Counted from the stretch's first letter, positions 43,794 to 58,301 are shown. The stretch: 64,000 bases of DNA from Haematococcus lacustris (GCA_030144725.1 JASKMD010000006.1:7327869-7391868); one strand, 5' to 3'. Notes: generated from the sequence alone by a model not told the origin. Numbers and translations: made by a program.

Positions 43794-45323
43794 AGCTGAC
43801 TACAGTTTGCTGCTGCGGTTGAGCTGCTGCGGTGGCCCTGCTAGCAGCTGTGGCACGACTGTGTAATGTTTGTAGATATGATGGTGTTGCCGTTGGTTTG
43901 TGGACATAGAGCGCCTTGTAGGGGTGCAACGGAGAGAGTGAGCGTGTAGAAGTGATAGGAGACGTGACCCATGTGACGTTGACATTCCCTTTGTTGCAGT
44001 GATATAAACAAGTGTAAACCAGTGCTGAGTCAGATGGTGCTCAGTGCCAGTGGTGGTGTGCATGACCTGTGCGGCAACACGCCCCGTCCTTGCTGTATCG
44101 CGCCTTGTCACCTGCAAGGTGGAGATGTCCAAAGTGGGGTGAACAGGACATAGGGGTTCTCACATACACAACTCCAAGTGGCCATTCTCACTCAACCATC
44201 TGGCAGAGGAAACCATGGTAAACTCAATGATGCAGGTCAGGTTTAGTTGGGTTGATCAGCAGCAGCAGCTTGCAAGCCAACACTCCCGGCCTCATCCTGG
44301 GAGCTGTCAAATCACCATGCGGTCATGCAGCTGGTGGCAGCAGCCACAGGTGTAGCCACCCTGCCCATCACGTCAGTCTGTCTGTGTGCATTGCATACCC
44401 CTAAATACATGTCGCCCGCCACATGTACTCTTTTCTTGCCGTGCCGTGCTTGCCTTTTTGCTTGCCGCCTGCCAATGTATGAGACTGGCTAGGTTACTGC
44501 ATGTAGCTTTTGCGGACAAGGACAGCTAGTTTGACTGTGGTTCAGCTGACTGCATACAGTCGATGCACATGCTGCCATGGAGAGGTGTACTGCTTCACCC
44601 CAGTGCTACATGTCAGCGTGGTCCTCGAGGATCAAGAAGCCTGAAGTGACTGAGATTTAGTCATCATTAGTCGGGCTTCTTGTGTCGCTGCCGCTGCCAT
44701 TGCTGCTGCCATATCTGTTGCTGCTGCTGCTACCGCTGCCACCCTAAACGCCAAGCCAGCTTCAGCTGCTCAGCATGCTGGCTAGGGTGTTAGTGGGAGA
44801 TGTGGGGACGCAGCCATGCAAACCTGCATACTGCTCAGGGATGTAGCGGACGCAGCTTTGGCAACTAGTGGCACTAGCCCTGACATGTGACATCGCCGAG
44901 CTGGCGGCGCAGACCAGGCAACTGTCCACAGTTCTCTACAAACCCATGCGCGTTGCCCCGCCCAGCTTGCCGCACATTGCTGCTAGCATTGCAGTGATGA
45001 CCACGACCCTGTGGACCTGCGTGTCGAGGCCCCGAATGCTGGAGATGAGCTGGCCACCGCGGTCAGTCGCGTTGGTGTGTCACGAGCTGCACTGGCTGCA
45101 TTCACAATTGCGCCACTGCTGCGACGTGGCTGGAAGGCTGTCGTGTCGTGTCACCCTCGCAGGCAGTTGCCGGCGTCACACGCTCACTATCGCACGTGCT
45201 CAAACCGCCCTGGCCTCACACAGCTCACACCTGTCCCCCTCGTAAGCTTGTGCAGCTCTCCGTTCTATCAGATCATTCCTTGCTCTCGCCGTACTACCAC
45301 CTCCGTTCGAGCAAATCAGCAAG

Positions 45324-46663
45324 ATGCCTCTGGAGTCGCTCACCCCGCTGTAGGTGCCCTGCTCGCAAATCAGCGCAGCGCAGGCACTGGCAGCTGGAAT
45401 GCAGGCGGCATGTCAGCTGCGTGAAGTAACCACGCGCTACATATGGCTGCCGCGGCACGCGACACGACGCTAGACCGTCATGATGCACGAGCATCGCGTG
45501 GTGCGCGCAAGGGCCTCAGCCGCCTGAGGTGCCTGCTCCGCGCTGCCGCCCTGACCGCAGGATGCTGCCGGTGCTGTACCTGGTGACGCTGGCCACCATC
45601 CCGCTCACCATCATGTACGCGATCATGGGCCTGCTGTTCTCGCCCATCATCGTGCCAGTGTGCATCATCATCAAGCACCTCAGCATCGTGCTGTTCTTCC
45701 CTCTGGTGTGTGGGAGCAGGCCACCTGGGTGTTGCATGTCAGCCTGGCAAAGCAGGCGTGCCAGCGGTGCAGAGCTTGTGCCCAGAGCTACTGCAGCCGT
45801 GCCACCTCATCAGTGCAGTGCTGTTGAAGTAGTCACATCCTCCACTTGGCAGTTGGCAGGTTGCCAACCATACATACATCGTGCAGCATTGGGATCATGT
45901 ACATGCCATCTGCCTGTTCTGATGGTGTCCAGCTGGCAAAGCAGCCGTGTCCACCACAACGCATGAGCCCATCCTTACTACTCCAGACTCGGTCCTGTCA
46001 GCGTGCACGCAAACAGCAGCTTGCATCAAGCCTGCATAGAGTCTCGTGACTGAGTCTCACTGCCACCATGCTGTTGCTGCTGCCACGCCAGTTCACTCCA
46101 CATGTGCTGCTGCTGCTGCTGCTGCTCGTGTGCAGTACCTGGTGGTGGCTCCTCTCGCTATCCCAGTGGGCGGCATCCTGGCATTCCTGTTTGAGGCCAA
46201 GAAGATTGCCTGCTCCTTCTTCACTGTGCTGACCCCGCTGCTGTGGCCCCTGTGCTTCATGTGCACGTGGATGAGGGCCAGCTGGACAGTCACCAAGGTG
46301 GGTTGGATCTGTTGGGTCCTGGGCCTGTGCTGCGCACAGCTCCTGCCTGCAGAGCTGCCTTCCACAGTGCCTGCCCTGTTGCCTTCCATGCGCAAGGCTG
46401 CTGCCATGCAAAGCCACATCTGTAATGCCAGCTGCATGAAATCTTGCCACCAGCGCATGGTGTTGGTGTTGCATGCATGCACAGACCAATGTCGCCAGTG
46501 TCAGTGCTGGTGGGTGCAATGCAACGGTGCAGCTGCATGCCACATTTGTATTTGTGCACATTGGCTGCAGGTTCTGGTGACCGACACTATCATGCCCTGG
46601 CTGGTGCCTCTCCGCTGGACGTTCATCACTGCCCTCCTGGGCAAGATGACCTTCTTTAGCTGA
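45324..46663 (+). CDS. array copy 11: multi-pass membrane protein
   Basis: Exons 45324-45349, 45561-45705, 46136-46297 and 46571-46663. Same alleles as copy 10, 2870 bp away. Intron 3 is open. Confidence 0.72.
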
Positions 46664-48193
46664 AGCTGACTACAGTTTGCTGCTGCGGTTGAGCTGATGC
46701 GGTGGCCCTGCTAGCAGCTGTGGAACAACTGTGTAATGTTTGTAGATATGATGGTGTTGCCGTTGGTTTGTGGACATAGAGCGCCTTGTAGGGGTGCGAC
46801 GGAGAGAGTGAGCGTGTAGAAGTGATAGGAGACGTGACCCATGTGACGTTGACATTCCCTTTGTTGCAGTGATATAAACAAGTGTAAACCAGTGCTGAGT
46901 CAGATGGTGCTCAGTGCCAGTGGTGGTGTGCATGACCTGTGCGGCAACACGCCCCGTCCTTGCTGTATCGCGCCTTGTCACCTGCAAGGTGGAGATGTCC
47001 AAAGTGGGGTGAACAGGACATAGGGGTTCTCACATACACAACTCCAAGTGGCCATTCTCACTCAACCATCTGGCAGAGGAAACCATGGTAAACTCAATGA
47101 TGCAGGTCAGGTTTAGTTGGGTTGATCAGCAGCAGCAGCTTGCAAGCCAACACTCCCGGCCTCATCCTGGGAGCTGTCAAATCACCATGCGGTCATGCAG
47201 CTGGTGGCAGCAGCCACAGGTGTAGCCACCCTGCCCATCACGTCAGTCTGTCTGTGTGCATTGCATACCCCTAAATACATGTCGCCCGCCACATGTACTC
47301 TTTTCTTGCCGTGCCGTGCTTGCCTTTTTGCTTGCCGCCTGCCAATGTATGAGACTGGCTAGGTTATAGCATGCAGCCTTTGCGGACAAGGACAGCTAGT
47401 TTGACTGTGGTTCAGCTGAGTGCATCCAGTCGATGCACATGCTGCCATGGAGGGGTGTACTGCTTCACCCCAGTGCTACATGTCAGCGTGGTCCTCGAGG
47501 ATCAAGAAGCCTGAAGTGACTGAGATTTAGTCATCATTAGTCGGGCTTCTTGTGTCGCCGCCGCTGCCATTGCTGCTGCCATATCTGTTGCTGCTGCTGC
47601 TACCGCTGCCACCCTAAACGCCAAGCCAGCTTCAGCTGCTCAGCATGCTGGCTAGGGTGTTAGTGGGAGATGTGGGGACGCAGCCATGCAAACCTGCATA
47701 CTGCTCAGGGATGTAGCGCACGCAGCTTTGGCAACTAGTGGCACTAGCCCTGACATGTGACATCGCCGAGCTGGCGGCGCAGACCAGGCAACTGTCCACA
47801 GTTCTCTACAAACCCATGCGCGTTGCCCCGCCCAGCTTGCCGCACATTGCTGCTAGCATTGCAGTGATGACCACGACCCTGTGGACCTGCGTGTCGAGGC
47901 CCCGAATGCTGGAGATGAGCTGGCCACCGCGGTCAGTCGCGTTGGTGTGTCACGAGCTGCACTGGCTGCATTCACAATTGCGCCACTGCTGCGACGTGGC
48001 TGGAAGGCTGTCGTGTCGTGTCACCCTCGCAGGCAGTTGCCGGCGTCACACGCTCACTATCGCACGTGCTCAAACCGCCCTGGCCTCACACAGCTCACAC
48101 CTGTCCCCCTCGTAAGCTTGTGCAGCTCTCCGTCCCACCAGACCATTCCTTGCTCTCGCCGTACTACCACCTCCGTTCAAGCAAATCAGCAAG

Positions 48194-49539
48194 ATGCCTC
48201 TGGAGTCGCTCACCCCGCTGTAGGTGCCCTGCTCGCAAGTCAGCGCAGCGCAGGCACTGGCAGCTGGAATGCAGGCGGCATGTCAGCTGCGTGAAGTAAC
48301 CACGCGCTACATATGGCTGCCGCGGCACAGGACGCGACACGACGCTAGACCGTCATGATGCACGAGCATCGCGTGGTGCGCGCAAGGGCCTCAGCCGCCT
48401 GAGGTGCCTGCTCCGCGCTGCCGCCCTGACCGCAGGATGCTGCCGGTGCTGTACCTGGTGACGCTGGCCACCATCCCGCTCACCATCATGTACGCGATCA
48501 TGGGCCTGCTGTTCTCGCCCATCATCGTGCCAGTGTGCATCATCATCAAGCACCTCAGCATCGTGCTGTTCTTCCCTCTGGTGTGTGGGAGCAGGCCACC
48601 TGGGTGTTGCATGTCAGCCTGGCAAAGCAGGCGTGCCAGCGGTGCAGAGCTTGTGGCCCAGAGCTACTGCAGCCGTGCCACCTCATCAGTGCAGTGCTGT
48701 TGAAGTAGTCACATCCTCCACTTGGCAGTTGGCAGGTTGCCAACCATACATACATCGTGCAGCATTGGGATCATGTACATGCCATCTGCCTGTTCTGATG
48801 GTGTCCAGCTGGCAAAGCAGTCGTGTCCACCACAACGCATGAGCCCATCCTTACTACTCCAGACTCGGTCCTGTCAGCGTGCACGCAAACAGCAGCTTGC
48901 ATCGAGCCTGCATGGAGCATCGTGACTCAGTCCCCCTGCAACCATGTTGCTGTTGCTGCCATGCTAGTTCACTCCACATGTGCTGCTGCTGCTGCTGCTG
49001 CTCGTGTGCAGTACCTGGTGGTGGCTCCTCTCGCTATCCCAGTGGGCGGCATCCTGGCATTCCTGTTTGAGGCCAAGAAGATTGCCTGCTCCTTCTTCAC
49101 TGTGCTGACCCCGCTGCTGTGGCCCCTGTGCTTCATGTGCACGTGGATGAGGGCCAGCTGGACAGTCACCAAGGTGGGTTGGATCTGTTGGGTCCTGGGC
49201 CTGTGCTGCGCACAGCTCCTGCCTGCAGAGCTGCCTTCCACAGTGCCTGCCCTGTTGCCTTCCATGCGCAAGGCTGCTGCCATGCAAAGCCACATCTGTA
49301 ATGCCAGCTGCATGAAATCTTGCCACCAGCGCATGGTGTTGGTGTTGCATGCATGCACAGACCAATGTCGCCAGTGTCAGTGCTGGTGGGTGCAATGCAA
49401 CGGTGCAGCTGCATGCCACATTTGTATTTGTGCACATTGGCTGCAGGTTCTGGTGACCGACACTATCATGCCCTGGCTGGTGCCTCTCCGCTGGACGTTC
49501 ATCACTGCCCTCCTGGGCAAGATGACCTTCTTTAGCTGA
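48194..49539 (+). CDS. array copy 12: multi-pass membrane protein
   Basis: Exons 48194-48219, 48436-48580, 49012-49173 and 49447-49539. VCIII / FMCTW / TFITA; intron 3 open. Upstream of exon 1 it has the TCCCACCAGACC variant also seen in copies 6, 16 and 17. Intron 2 has an extra G (CTTGTGGCC) shared with copy 13 and a CATCGTGACTCAGTCC variant shared with copies 15-17: patchwork inheritance. Confidence 0.72.
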
Positions 49540-51069
49540 AGCTGACTACAGTTTGCTGCTGCGGTTGAGCTGATGCGGTGGCCCTGCTAGCAGCTGTGGA
49601 ACAACTGTGTAATGTTTGTAGATATGATGGTGTTGCCGTTGGTTCGTGGACATAGAGCGCCTTGTAGGGGTGCGACGGAGAGAGTGAGCGTGTAGAAGTG
49701 ATAGGAGACGTGACCCATGTGACGTTGACATTCCCTTTGTTGCAGTGATATAAACAAGTGTAAACCAGTGCTGAGTCAGATGGTGCTCAGTGCCAGTGGT
49801 GGTGTGCATGACCTGTGCGGCAACACGCCCCGTCCTTGCTGTATCGCGCCTTGTCACCTGCAAGGTGGAGATGTCCAAAGTGGGGTGAACAGGACATAGG
49901 GGTTCTCACATACACAACTCCAAGTGGCCATTCTCACTCAACCATCTGGCAGAGGAAACCATGGTAAACTCAATGATGCAGGTCAGGTTTAGTTGGGTTG
50001 ATCAGCAGCAGCAGCTTGCAGGCCAACACTCCCGGCCTCATCCTGGGAGCTGTCAAATCACCATGCGGTCATGCAGCTGGTGGCAGCAGCCACAGGTGTA
50101 GCCACCCTGCCCATCACGTCAGTCTGGCTGTGTGCATTGCATACCCCTAAATACATGTCGCCCGCCACATGTACTCTTTTCTTGCCGTGCCGTGCTTGCC
50201 TTTTTGCTTGCCGCCTGCCAATGTATGAGACTGGCTAGGTTACTGCATGTAGCTTTTGCGGACAAGGACAGCTAGTTTGACTGTGGTTCAGCTGACTGCA
50301 TACAGTCGATGCACATGCTGCCATGGAGAGGTGTACTGCTTCACCCCAGTGCTACATGTCAGCGTGGTCCTCGAGGATCAAGAAGCCTGAAGTGACTGAG
50401 ATTTAGTCATCATTAGTCGGGCTTCTTGTGTCGCCGCCGCTGCCATTGCTGCTGCCATATCTGTTGCTGCTGCTGCTACCGCTGCCACCCTAAACGCCAA
50501 GCCAGCTTCAGCTGCTCAGCATGCTGGCTAGGGTGTTAGTGGGAGATGTGGGGACGCAGCCATGCAAACCTGCATACTGCTCAGGGATGTAGCGCACGCA
50601 GCTTTGGCAACTAGTGGCACTAGCCCTGACATGTGACATCGCCGAGCTGGCGGCGCAGACCAGGCAACTGTCCACAGTTCTCTACAAACCCATGCGCGTT
50701 GCCCCGCCCAGCTTGCCGCACATTGCTGCTAGCATTGCAGTGATGACCACGACCCTGTGGACCTGCGTGTCGAGGCCCCGAATGCTGGAGATGAGCTGGC
50801 CACCGCGGTCAGTCGCGTTGGTGTGTCACGAGCTGCACTGGCTGCATTCACAATTGCGCCACTGCTGCGACGTGGCTGGAAGGCTGTCGTGTCGTGTCAC
50901 CCTCGCAGGCAGTTGCCGGCGTCACACGCTCACTATCGCACGTGCTCAAACCGCCCTGGCCTCACACAGCTCACACCTGTCCCCCTCGTAAGCTTGTGCA
51001 GCTCTCCGTTCTATCAGATCATTCCTTGCTCTCGCCGTACTACCACCTCCGTTCGAGCAAATCAGCAAG

Positions 51070-52410
51070 ATGCCTCTGGAGTCGCTCACCCCGCTGTAGG
51101 TGCCCTGCTCGCAAATCAGCGCAGCGCAGGCACTGGCAGCTGGAATGCAGGCGGCATGTCAGCTGCGTGAAGTAACCACGCGCTACATATGGCTGCCGCG
51201 GCACGCGACACGACGCTAGACCGTCATGATGCACGAGCATCGCGTGGTGCGCGCAAGGGCCTCAGCCGCCTGAGGTGCCTGCTCCGCGCTGCCGCCCTGA
51301 CCGCAGGATGCTGCCGGTGCTGTACCTGGTGACGCTGGCCACCATCCCGCTCACCATCATGTACGCGATCATGGGCCTGCTGTTCTCGCCCATCATCGTG
51401 CCAGTGTGCATCATCATCAAGCACCTCAGCATCGTGCTGTTCTTCCCTCTGGTGTGTGGGAGCAGGCCACCTGGGTGTTGCATGTCAGCCTGGCAAAGCA
51501 GGCGTGCCAGCGGTGCAGAGCTTGTGGCCCAGAGCTACTGCAGCCGTGCCACCTCATCAGTGCAGTGCTGTTGAAGTAGTCACATCCTCCACTTGGCAGT
51601 TGGCAGGTTGCCAACCATACATACATCGTGCAGCATTGGGATCATGTACATGCCATCTGCCTGTTCTGATGGTGTCCAGCTGGCAAAGCAGCCGTGTCCA
51701 CCACAACGCATGAGCCCATCCTTACTACTCCAGACTCGGTCCTGTCAGCGTGCACGCAAACAGCAGCTTGCATCAAGCCTGCATAGAGTCTCGTGACTGA
51801 GTCTCACTGCCACCATGCTGTTGCTGCTGCCACGCCAGTTCACTCCACATGTGCTGCTGCTGCTGCTGCTGCTCGTGTGCAGTACCTGGTGGTGGCTCCT
51901 CTCGCTATCCCAGTGGGCGGCATCCTGGCATTCCTGTTTGAGGCCAAGAAGATTGCCTGCTCCTTCTTCACTGTGCTGACCCCGCTGCTGTGGCCCCTGT
52001 GCTTCATGTGCACGTGGATGAGGGCCAGCTGGACAGTCACCAAGGTGGGTTGGATCTGTTGGGTCCTGGGCCTGTGCTGCGCACAGCTCCTGCCTGCAGA
52101 GCTGCCTTCCACAGTGCCTGCCCTGTTGCCTTCCATGCGCAAGGCTGCTGCCATGCAAAGCCACATCTGTAATGCCAGCTGCATGAAATCTTGCCACCAG
52201 CGCATGGTGTTGGTGTTGCATGCATGCACAGACCAATGTCGCCAGTGTCAGTGCTGGTGGGTGCAATGCAACGGTGCAGCTGCATGCCACATTTGTATTT
52301 GTGCACATTGGCTGCAGGTTCTGGTGACCGACACTATCATGCCCTGGCTGGTGCCTCTCCGCTGGACGTTCATCACTGCCCTCCTGGGCAAGATGACCTT
52401 CTTTAGCTGA
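51070..52410 (+). CDS. array copy 13: multi-pass membrane protein
   Basis: Exons 51070-51095, 51307-51451, 51883-52044 and 52318-52410. VCIII / FMCTW / TFITA. Last of the open intron 3 copies. Confidence 0.72.
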
Positions 52411-53940
52411 AGCTGACTACAGTTTGCTGCTGCGGTTGAGCTGATGCGGTGGCCCTGCTAGCAGCTGTGGAACAACTGTGTAATGTTTGTAGATATGATG
52501 GTGTTGCCGTTGGTTTGTGGACATAGAGCGCCTTGTAGGGGTGCGACGGAGAGAGTGAGCGTGTAGAAGTGATAGGAGACGTGACCCATGTGACGTTGAC
52601 ATTCCCTTTGTTGCAGTGATATAAACAAGTGTAAACCAGTGCTGAGTCAGATGGTGCTCAGTGCCAGTGGTGGTGTGCATGACCTGTGCGGCAACACGCC
52701 CCGTCCTTGCTGTATCGCGCCTTGTCACCTGCAAGGTGGAGATGTCCAAAGTGGGGTGAACAGGACATAGGGGTTCTCACATACACAACTCCAAGTGGCC
52801 ATTCTCACTCAACCATCTGGCAGAGGAAACCATGGTAAACTCAATGATGCAGGTCAGGTTTAGTTGGGTTGATCAGCAGCAGCAGCTTGCAGGCCAACAC
52901 TCCCGGCCTCATCCTGGGAGCTGTCAAATCACCATGCGGTCATGCAGCTGGTGGCAGCAGCCACAGGTGTAGCCACCCTGCCCATCACGTCAGTCTGTCT
53001 GTGTGCATTGCATACCCCTAAATACATGTCGCCCGCCACATGTACTCTTTTCTTGCCGTGCCGTGCTTGCCTTTTTGCTTGCCGCCTGCCAATGTATGAG
53101 ACTGGCTAGGTTACTGCATGTAGCTTTTGCGGACAAGGACAGCTAGTTTGACTGTGGTTCAGCTGACTGCATACAGTCGATGCACATGCTGCCATGGAGA
53201 GGTGTACTGCTTCACCCCAGTGCTACATGTCAGCGTGGTCCTCGAGGATCAAGAAGCCTGAAGTGACTGAGATTTAGTCATCATTAGTCGGGCTTCTTGT
53301 GTCGCCGCCGCTGCCATTGCTGCTGCCATATCTGTTGCTGCTGCTGCTACCGCTGCCACCCTAAACGCCAAGCCAGCTTCAGCTGCTCAGCATGCTGGCT
53401 AGGGTGTTAGTGGGAGATGTGGGGACGCAGCCATGCAAACCTGCATACTGCTCAGGGATGTAGCGCACGCAGCTTTGGCAACTAGTGGCACTAGCCCTGA
53501 CATGTGACATCGCCGAGCTGGCGGCGCAGACCAGGCAACTGTCCACAGTTCTCTACAAACCCATGCGCGTTGCCCCGCCCAGCTTGCCGCACATTGCTGC
53601 TAGCATTGCAGTGATGACCACGACCCTGTGGACCTGCGTGTCGAGGCCCCGAATGCTGGAGATGAGCTGGTCACCGCGGTCAGTCGCGTTGGTGTGTCAC
53701 GAGCTGCACTGGCTGCATTCACAATTGCGCCACTGCTGCGACGTGGCTGGAAGGCTGTCGTGTCGTGTCACCCTCGCAGGCAGTTGCCGGCGTCACACGC
53801 TCACTATCGCACGTGCTCAAACCGCCCTGGCCTCACACAGCTCACACCTGTCCCCCTCGTAAGCTTGTGCAGCTCTCCGTTCTATCAGATCATTCCTTGC
53901 TCTCGCCGTACTACCACCTCCGTTCGAGCAAATCAGCAAG

Positions 53941-55282
53941 ATGCCTCTGGAGTCGCTCACCCCGCTGTAGGTGCCCTGCTCGCAAGTCAGCGCAGCGCAG
54001 GCACTGGCAGCTGGAATGCAGGCGGCATGTCAGCTGCGTGAAGTAACCACGCGCTACATATGGCTGCCGCGGCACAGGACGCGACACGACGCTAGACCGT
54101 CATGATGCACGAGCATCGCGTGGTGCGCGCAAGGGCCTCAGCCGCCTGAGGTGCCTGCTCCGCGCTGCCGCCCTGACCGCAGGATGCTGCCGGTGCTGTA
54201 CCTGGTGACGCTGGCCACCATCCCGCTCACCATCATGTACGCGATCATGGGCCTGCTGTTCTCGCCCATCATCGTGCCAGTGTGCATCATCATCAAGCAC
54301 CTCAGCATCGTGCTGTTCTTCCCTCTGGTGTGTGGGAGCAGGCCACCTGGGTGTTGCATGTCAGCCTGGCAAAGCAGGCGTGCCAGCGGTGCAGGGCTTG
54401 TGCCCAGAGCTACTGCAGCCGTGCCACCTCATCAGTGCAGTGCTGTTGAAGTAGTCACATCCTCCACTTGGCAGTTGGCAGGTTGCCAACCATACATACA
54501 TCGTGCAGCATTGGGATCATGTACATGCCATCTGCCTGTTCTGATGGTGTCCAGCTGGCAAAGCAGCCGTGTCCACCACAACGCATGAGCCCATCCTTAC
54601 TACTCCAGACTCGGTCCTGTCAGCGTGCACGCAAACAGCAGCTTGCATCAAGCCTGCATAGAGTCTCGTGACTGAGTCTCACTGCCACCATGCTGTTGCT
54701 GCTGCCACGCCAGTTCACTCCACATGTGCTGCTGCTGCTGCTGCTCGTGTGCAGTACCTGGTGGTGGCTCCTCTCGCCATCCCAGTGGGCGGCATCCTGG
54801 CATTCCTGTTCGAGGCCAAGAAGATTGCCTGCTCCTTCTTCACTGTGCTGACCCCGCTGCTGTGGCCCCTGTGCTTCCTGTGCACGTGGATGAGGGCCAG
54901 CTGGACAGTCACCAAGGTGGGTTGGGTCTGTCGGGTCTTGGGCCTGTGTTGCGCATAGCTCTTGCCTGCAGAGCTGCCTTCCACAGTGCCTGCACTGTTG
55001 CCTGTCATGCGCAAGGCTGCTGCCATGCAAAGCCACATCTGTAATGCCAGCTGCATGAAATCTTGCCACCAGCGCATGGTGTTGGTGTTGCATGCATGCA
55101 CAGACCAATGTCGCCAGTGTCAGTGCTGGTGGGTGCAATGCAACGGTGCAGCTGCATGCCACATTTGTATTTGTGCACATTGGCTGCAGGTTCTGGTGAC
55201 CGACACTATCATGCCCTGGCTGGTGCCTCTCCGCTGGACGTTCATCACTGCCCTCCTGGGCAAGATGACCTTCTTTAGCTGA
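53941..55282 (+). CDS. array copy 14: multi-pass membrane protein
   Basis: Exons 53941-53966, 54183-54327, 54755-54916 and 55190-55282. VCIII / FLCTW / TFITA. Exon 3 has the silent TTCGAGG change shared with copies 15-17. Intron 3 has the TAG. The 3' UTR starts with a tandem duplication of CTGAAGCTGACTACAGT (about 55280-55313) found in no other copy. Confidence 0.72.
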
Positions 55283-56155
55283 AGCTGACTACAGTCTGAA
55301 GCTGACTACAGTTTGCTGCTGCGGTTGAGCTGATGCGGTGGCCCTGCTAGCAGCTGTGGAACAACTGTGTAATGTTTGTAGATATGATGGTGTTGCCGTT
55401 GGTTTGTGGACATAGAGCGCCTTGTAGGGGTGCGACGGAGAGAGTGAGCGTGTAGAAGTGATAGGAGACGTGACCCATGTGACGTTGACATTCCCTTTGT
55501 TGCAGTGATATAAACAAGTGTAAACCAGTGCTGAGTCAGATGGTGCTGAGTGCCAGTGATGGTGTGCATGACCTGTGCGACAACACGCCCCGTCCTTGCT
55601 GTATCGCGCCTTGTCACCTGCAAGGTGGAGATGTCCAAAGTGGGGTGAACAGGACATAGGGGTTCTCACATACACAACTCCAAGTGGCCATTCTCACTCA
55701 ACCATCTGGCAGAGGAAACCATGGTAAACTCAATGATGCAGGTCAGGTTTAGTTGGGTTGATCAGCAGCAGCAGCTTGCAGGCCAACACTCCCGGCCTCA
55801 TCCTGGGAGCTGTCAATTCACTATGAGGTCATGCAGCTGGTGGCAGCAGCCACAGGTGTAGCCACCCTGCCCATCACTTCAGTCTGTCTGTGTGCATTGC
55901 ATACCCCTAAATACATGTCGCCCGCCACATGTACTCTTTTCTTGCCGTGCCGTGCTTGCCTTTTTGCTTGCCGCCTGCCAATGTATGAGACTGGCTAGGT
56001 TACTGCATGTACCTTTTGCGGACAAGGACAGCTAGTTTGACTGTGGTTCAGCTGAGTGCATACAGTCGATGCACATGCTGCCATGGAGAGGTGTACTGCT
56101 TCACCCCAGTGCTACATGTCAGCGTGGTCCTCGAGGACCAAGAAGCCTGAAGTGA

Positions 56156-56655
56156 NNNNNNNNNNNNNNNNNNNNNNNNNNNNNNNNNNNNNNNNNNNNN
56201 NNNNNNNNNNNNNNNNNNNNNNNNNNNNNNNNNNNNNNNNNNNNNNNNNNNNNNNNNNNNNNNNNNNNNNNNNNNNNNNNNNNNNNNNNNNNNNNNNNNN
56301 NNNNNNNNNNNNNNNNNNNNNNNNNNNNNNNNNNNNNNNNNNNNNNNNNNNNNNNNNNNNNNNNNNNNNNNNNNNNNNNNNNNNNNNNNNNNNNNNNNNN
56401 NNNNNNNNNNNNNNNNNNNNNNNNNNNNNNNNNNNNNNNNNNNNNNNNNNNNNNNNNNNNNNNNNNNNNNNNNNNNNNNNNNNNNNNNNNNNNNNNNNNN
56501 NNNNNNNNNNNNNNNNNNNNNNNNNNNNNNNNNNNNNNNNNNNNNNNNNNNNNNNNNNNNNNNNNNNNNNNNNNNNNNNNNNNNNNNNNNNNNNNNNNNN
56601 NNNNNNNNNNNNNNNNNNNNNNNNNNNNNNNNNNNNNNNNNNNNNNNNNNNNNNN
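56156..56655. other. assembly gap of 500 N inside the array
   Basis: Exactly 500 N. Comparison with copy 14, which has about 1030 bp between the same flanking motifs, shows that about 1.03 kb is probably missing, including exon 1 and most of exon 2 of copy 15. Confidence 0.99.
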
Positions 56656-57639
56656 ACCTCAGCATCGTGCTGTTCTTCCCTCTGGTGTGTGGGAGCAGGG
56701 CACCTGGGTGTTGCACATCAGCCTGGCAAAGCAGGCGTGCCAGCGGCGCAGGGCTGTGGCCCAGAGCTACTGCAGCCGTGCCACCTCATCAGCGCAGTGC
56801 TGTTGAAGTAGTCACATCCTCCACTTGGCAGTTGGCAGGTTGCCAACCATATATACATCATGCAGCATTGGGATCATGTACATGCCATCTGCCTGTGCTG
56901 ATGGTGTCCAGCTGGCAAAGCAGCCGTGTCCACCACAACGCATGAGCCCATCCTTACTACTTCAGACTCGGTGCTGTCAGCGTGCACGCAAACAGCAGCT
57001 TGCATCGAGCCTGCATGGAGCATCGTGACTCAGTCCCCCTGCAACCATGTTGCTGTTGCTGCCATGCTAGTTCACTCCACATGTGCTGCTGCTGCTGCTG
57101 CTCGTGTGCAGTACCTGGTGGTGGCTCCTCTCGCTATCCCAGTGGGCGGCATCCTGGCATTCCTGTTCGAGGCCAAGAAGATTGCCTGCTCCTTCTTCAC
57201 TGTGCTGACCCCGCTGCTGTGGCCCCTGTGCTTCCTGTGCACGTGGATGAGGGCCAGCTGGACAGTCACCAAGGTGGGTTGGGTCTGTCGGGTCTTGGGC
57301 CTGTGTTGCGCATAGCTCTTGCCTGCAGAGCTGCCTTCCACAGTGCCTGCACTGTTGCCTGTCATGCGCAAGGCTGCTGCCATGCAAAGCCACATCTGTA
57401 ATGCCAGCTGCATGAAATCTTGCCACCAGCACATGGTGTTGGTGTTGCATGCATGCACAGACCAATGTCGCCAGTGTCAGTGCTGGTGGGTGCAATGCAA
57501 TGGTGCAGCTGCATGCCACATTTGTATTTGTGCACATTGGCTGCAGGTTCTGGTGACCGACACTATCATGCCCTGGCTGGTGCCTCTCCGCTGGACTGCC
57601 ATCGCTGGCCTGTTGGGCAAGATGACCTTCTTCAGCTGA
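56656..57639 (+). CDS. array copy 15: multi-pass membrane protein, 5' part in gap
   Basis: Exon 2 is visible only at 56656-56684 (LSIVLFFPL end). Exon 3 is 57112-57273 and exon 4 is 57547-57639. FLCTW with TTCGAGG; exon 4 is TAIAG. Intron 3 has the TAG. It carries GGGCTGTGGCC and CATCGTGACTCAGTCC variants in intron 2, like copies 16 and 17. A long spacer follows. Confidence 0.7.
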
Positions 57640-58301
57640 AGCTGACTACAGTTTGCTACTGCGGTTGAGCTGCTGCGGTGGCCCTGCTAGCAGTTGTGGA
57701 ACAACTGTGTAATGTTTGTAGATATGACGGTGTTGCCGTTGGTTCGTGGACATGGAGCGCCTAGTAGGGGTGCGACGGAGAGTGAGCGTGTAGAAGTGAT
57801 AGGAGACGTGACCCATGTGACGTTGACATTCCCTTTGTTGCAGTGATATAAACACGTGTAAACCAGTGCTGAGTCAGATGGTGCTGAGTGCCAGTGATGG
57901 TGTGCATGACCTGTGCGACAACACGCCCCGTCCTTGCTGTATTGCGCCTTGTCACCTGCAAGGTGGAGATGTCCAAAGTGGGGTGAACAGAACATATGGG
58001 TTCTTACATACACATCTCCAAGCAGCCATTCTCACTCAACCATCTGGCAGAGGTAACCATGGTAAACTCACTGATGCAGGTCAGGTTTAGTTGGGTTGAT
58101 CAGCAGCAGCAGCTTTCAGGCCAACACTCCCGGCCTTATCATGGGAGCTGTCAATTCACTATGAGGTCATGCAGCTGGTGGCAGCAGCCACAGGTGCAGC
58201 CACCCTGCCCATCACTTCAGTCTGTCTGTGTGCATTGCGTACCCTGAACATGTGCAGTCCCCCACGCACGCTCTTTTGCTTGCCGCTGCACTCCTGCCAG
58301 C

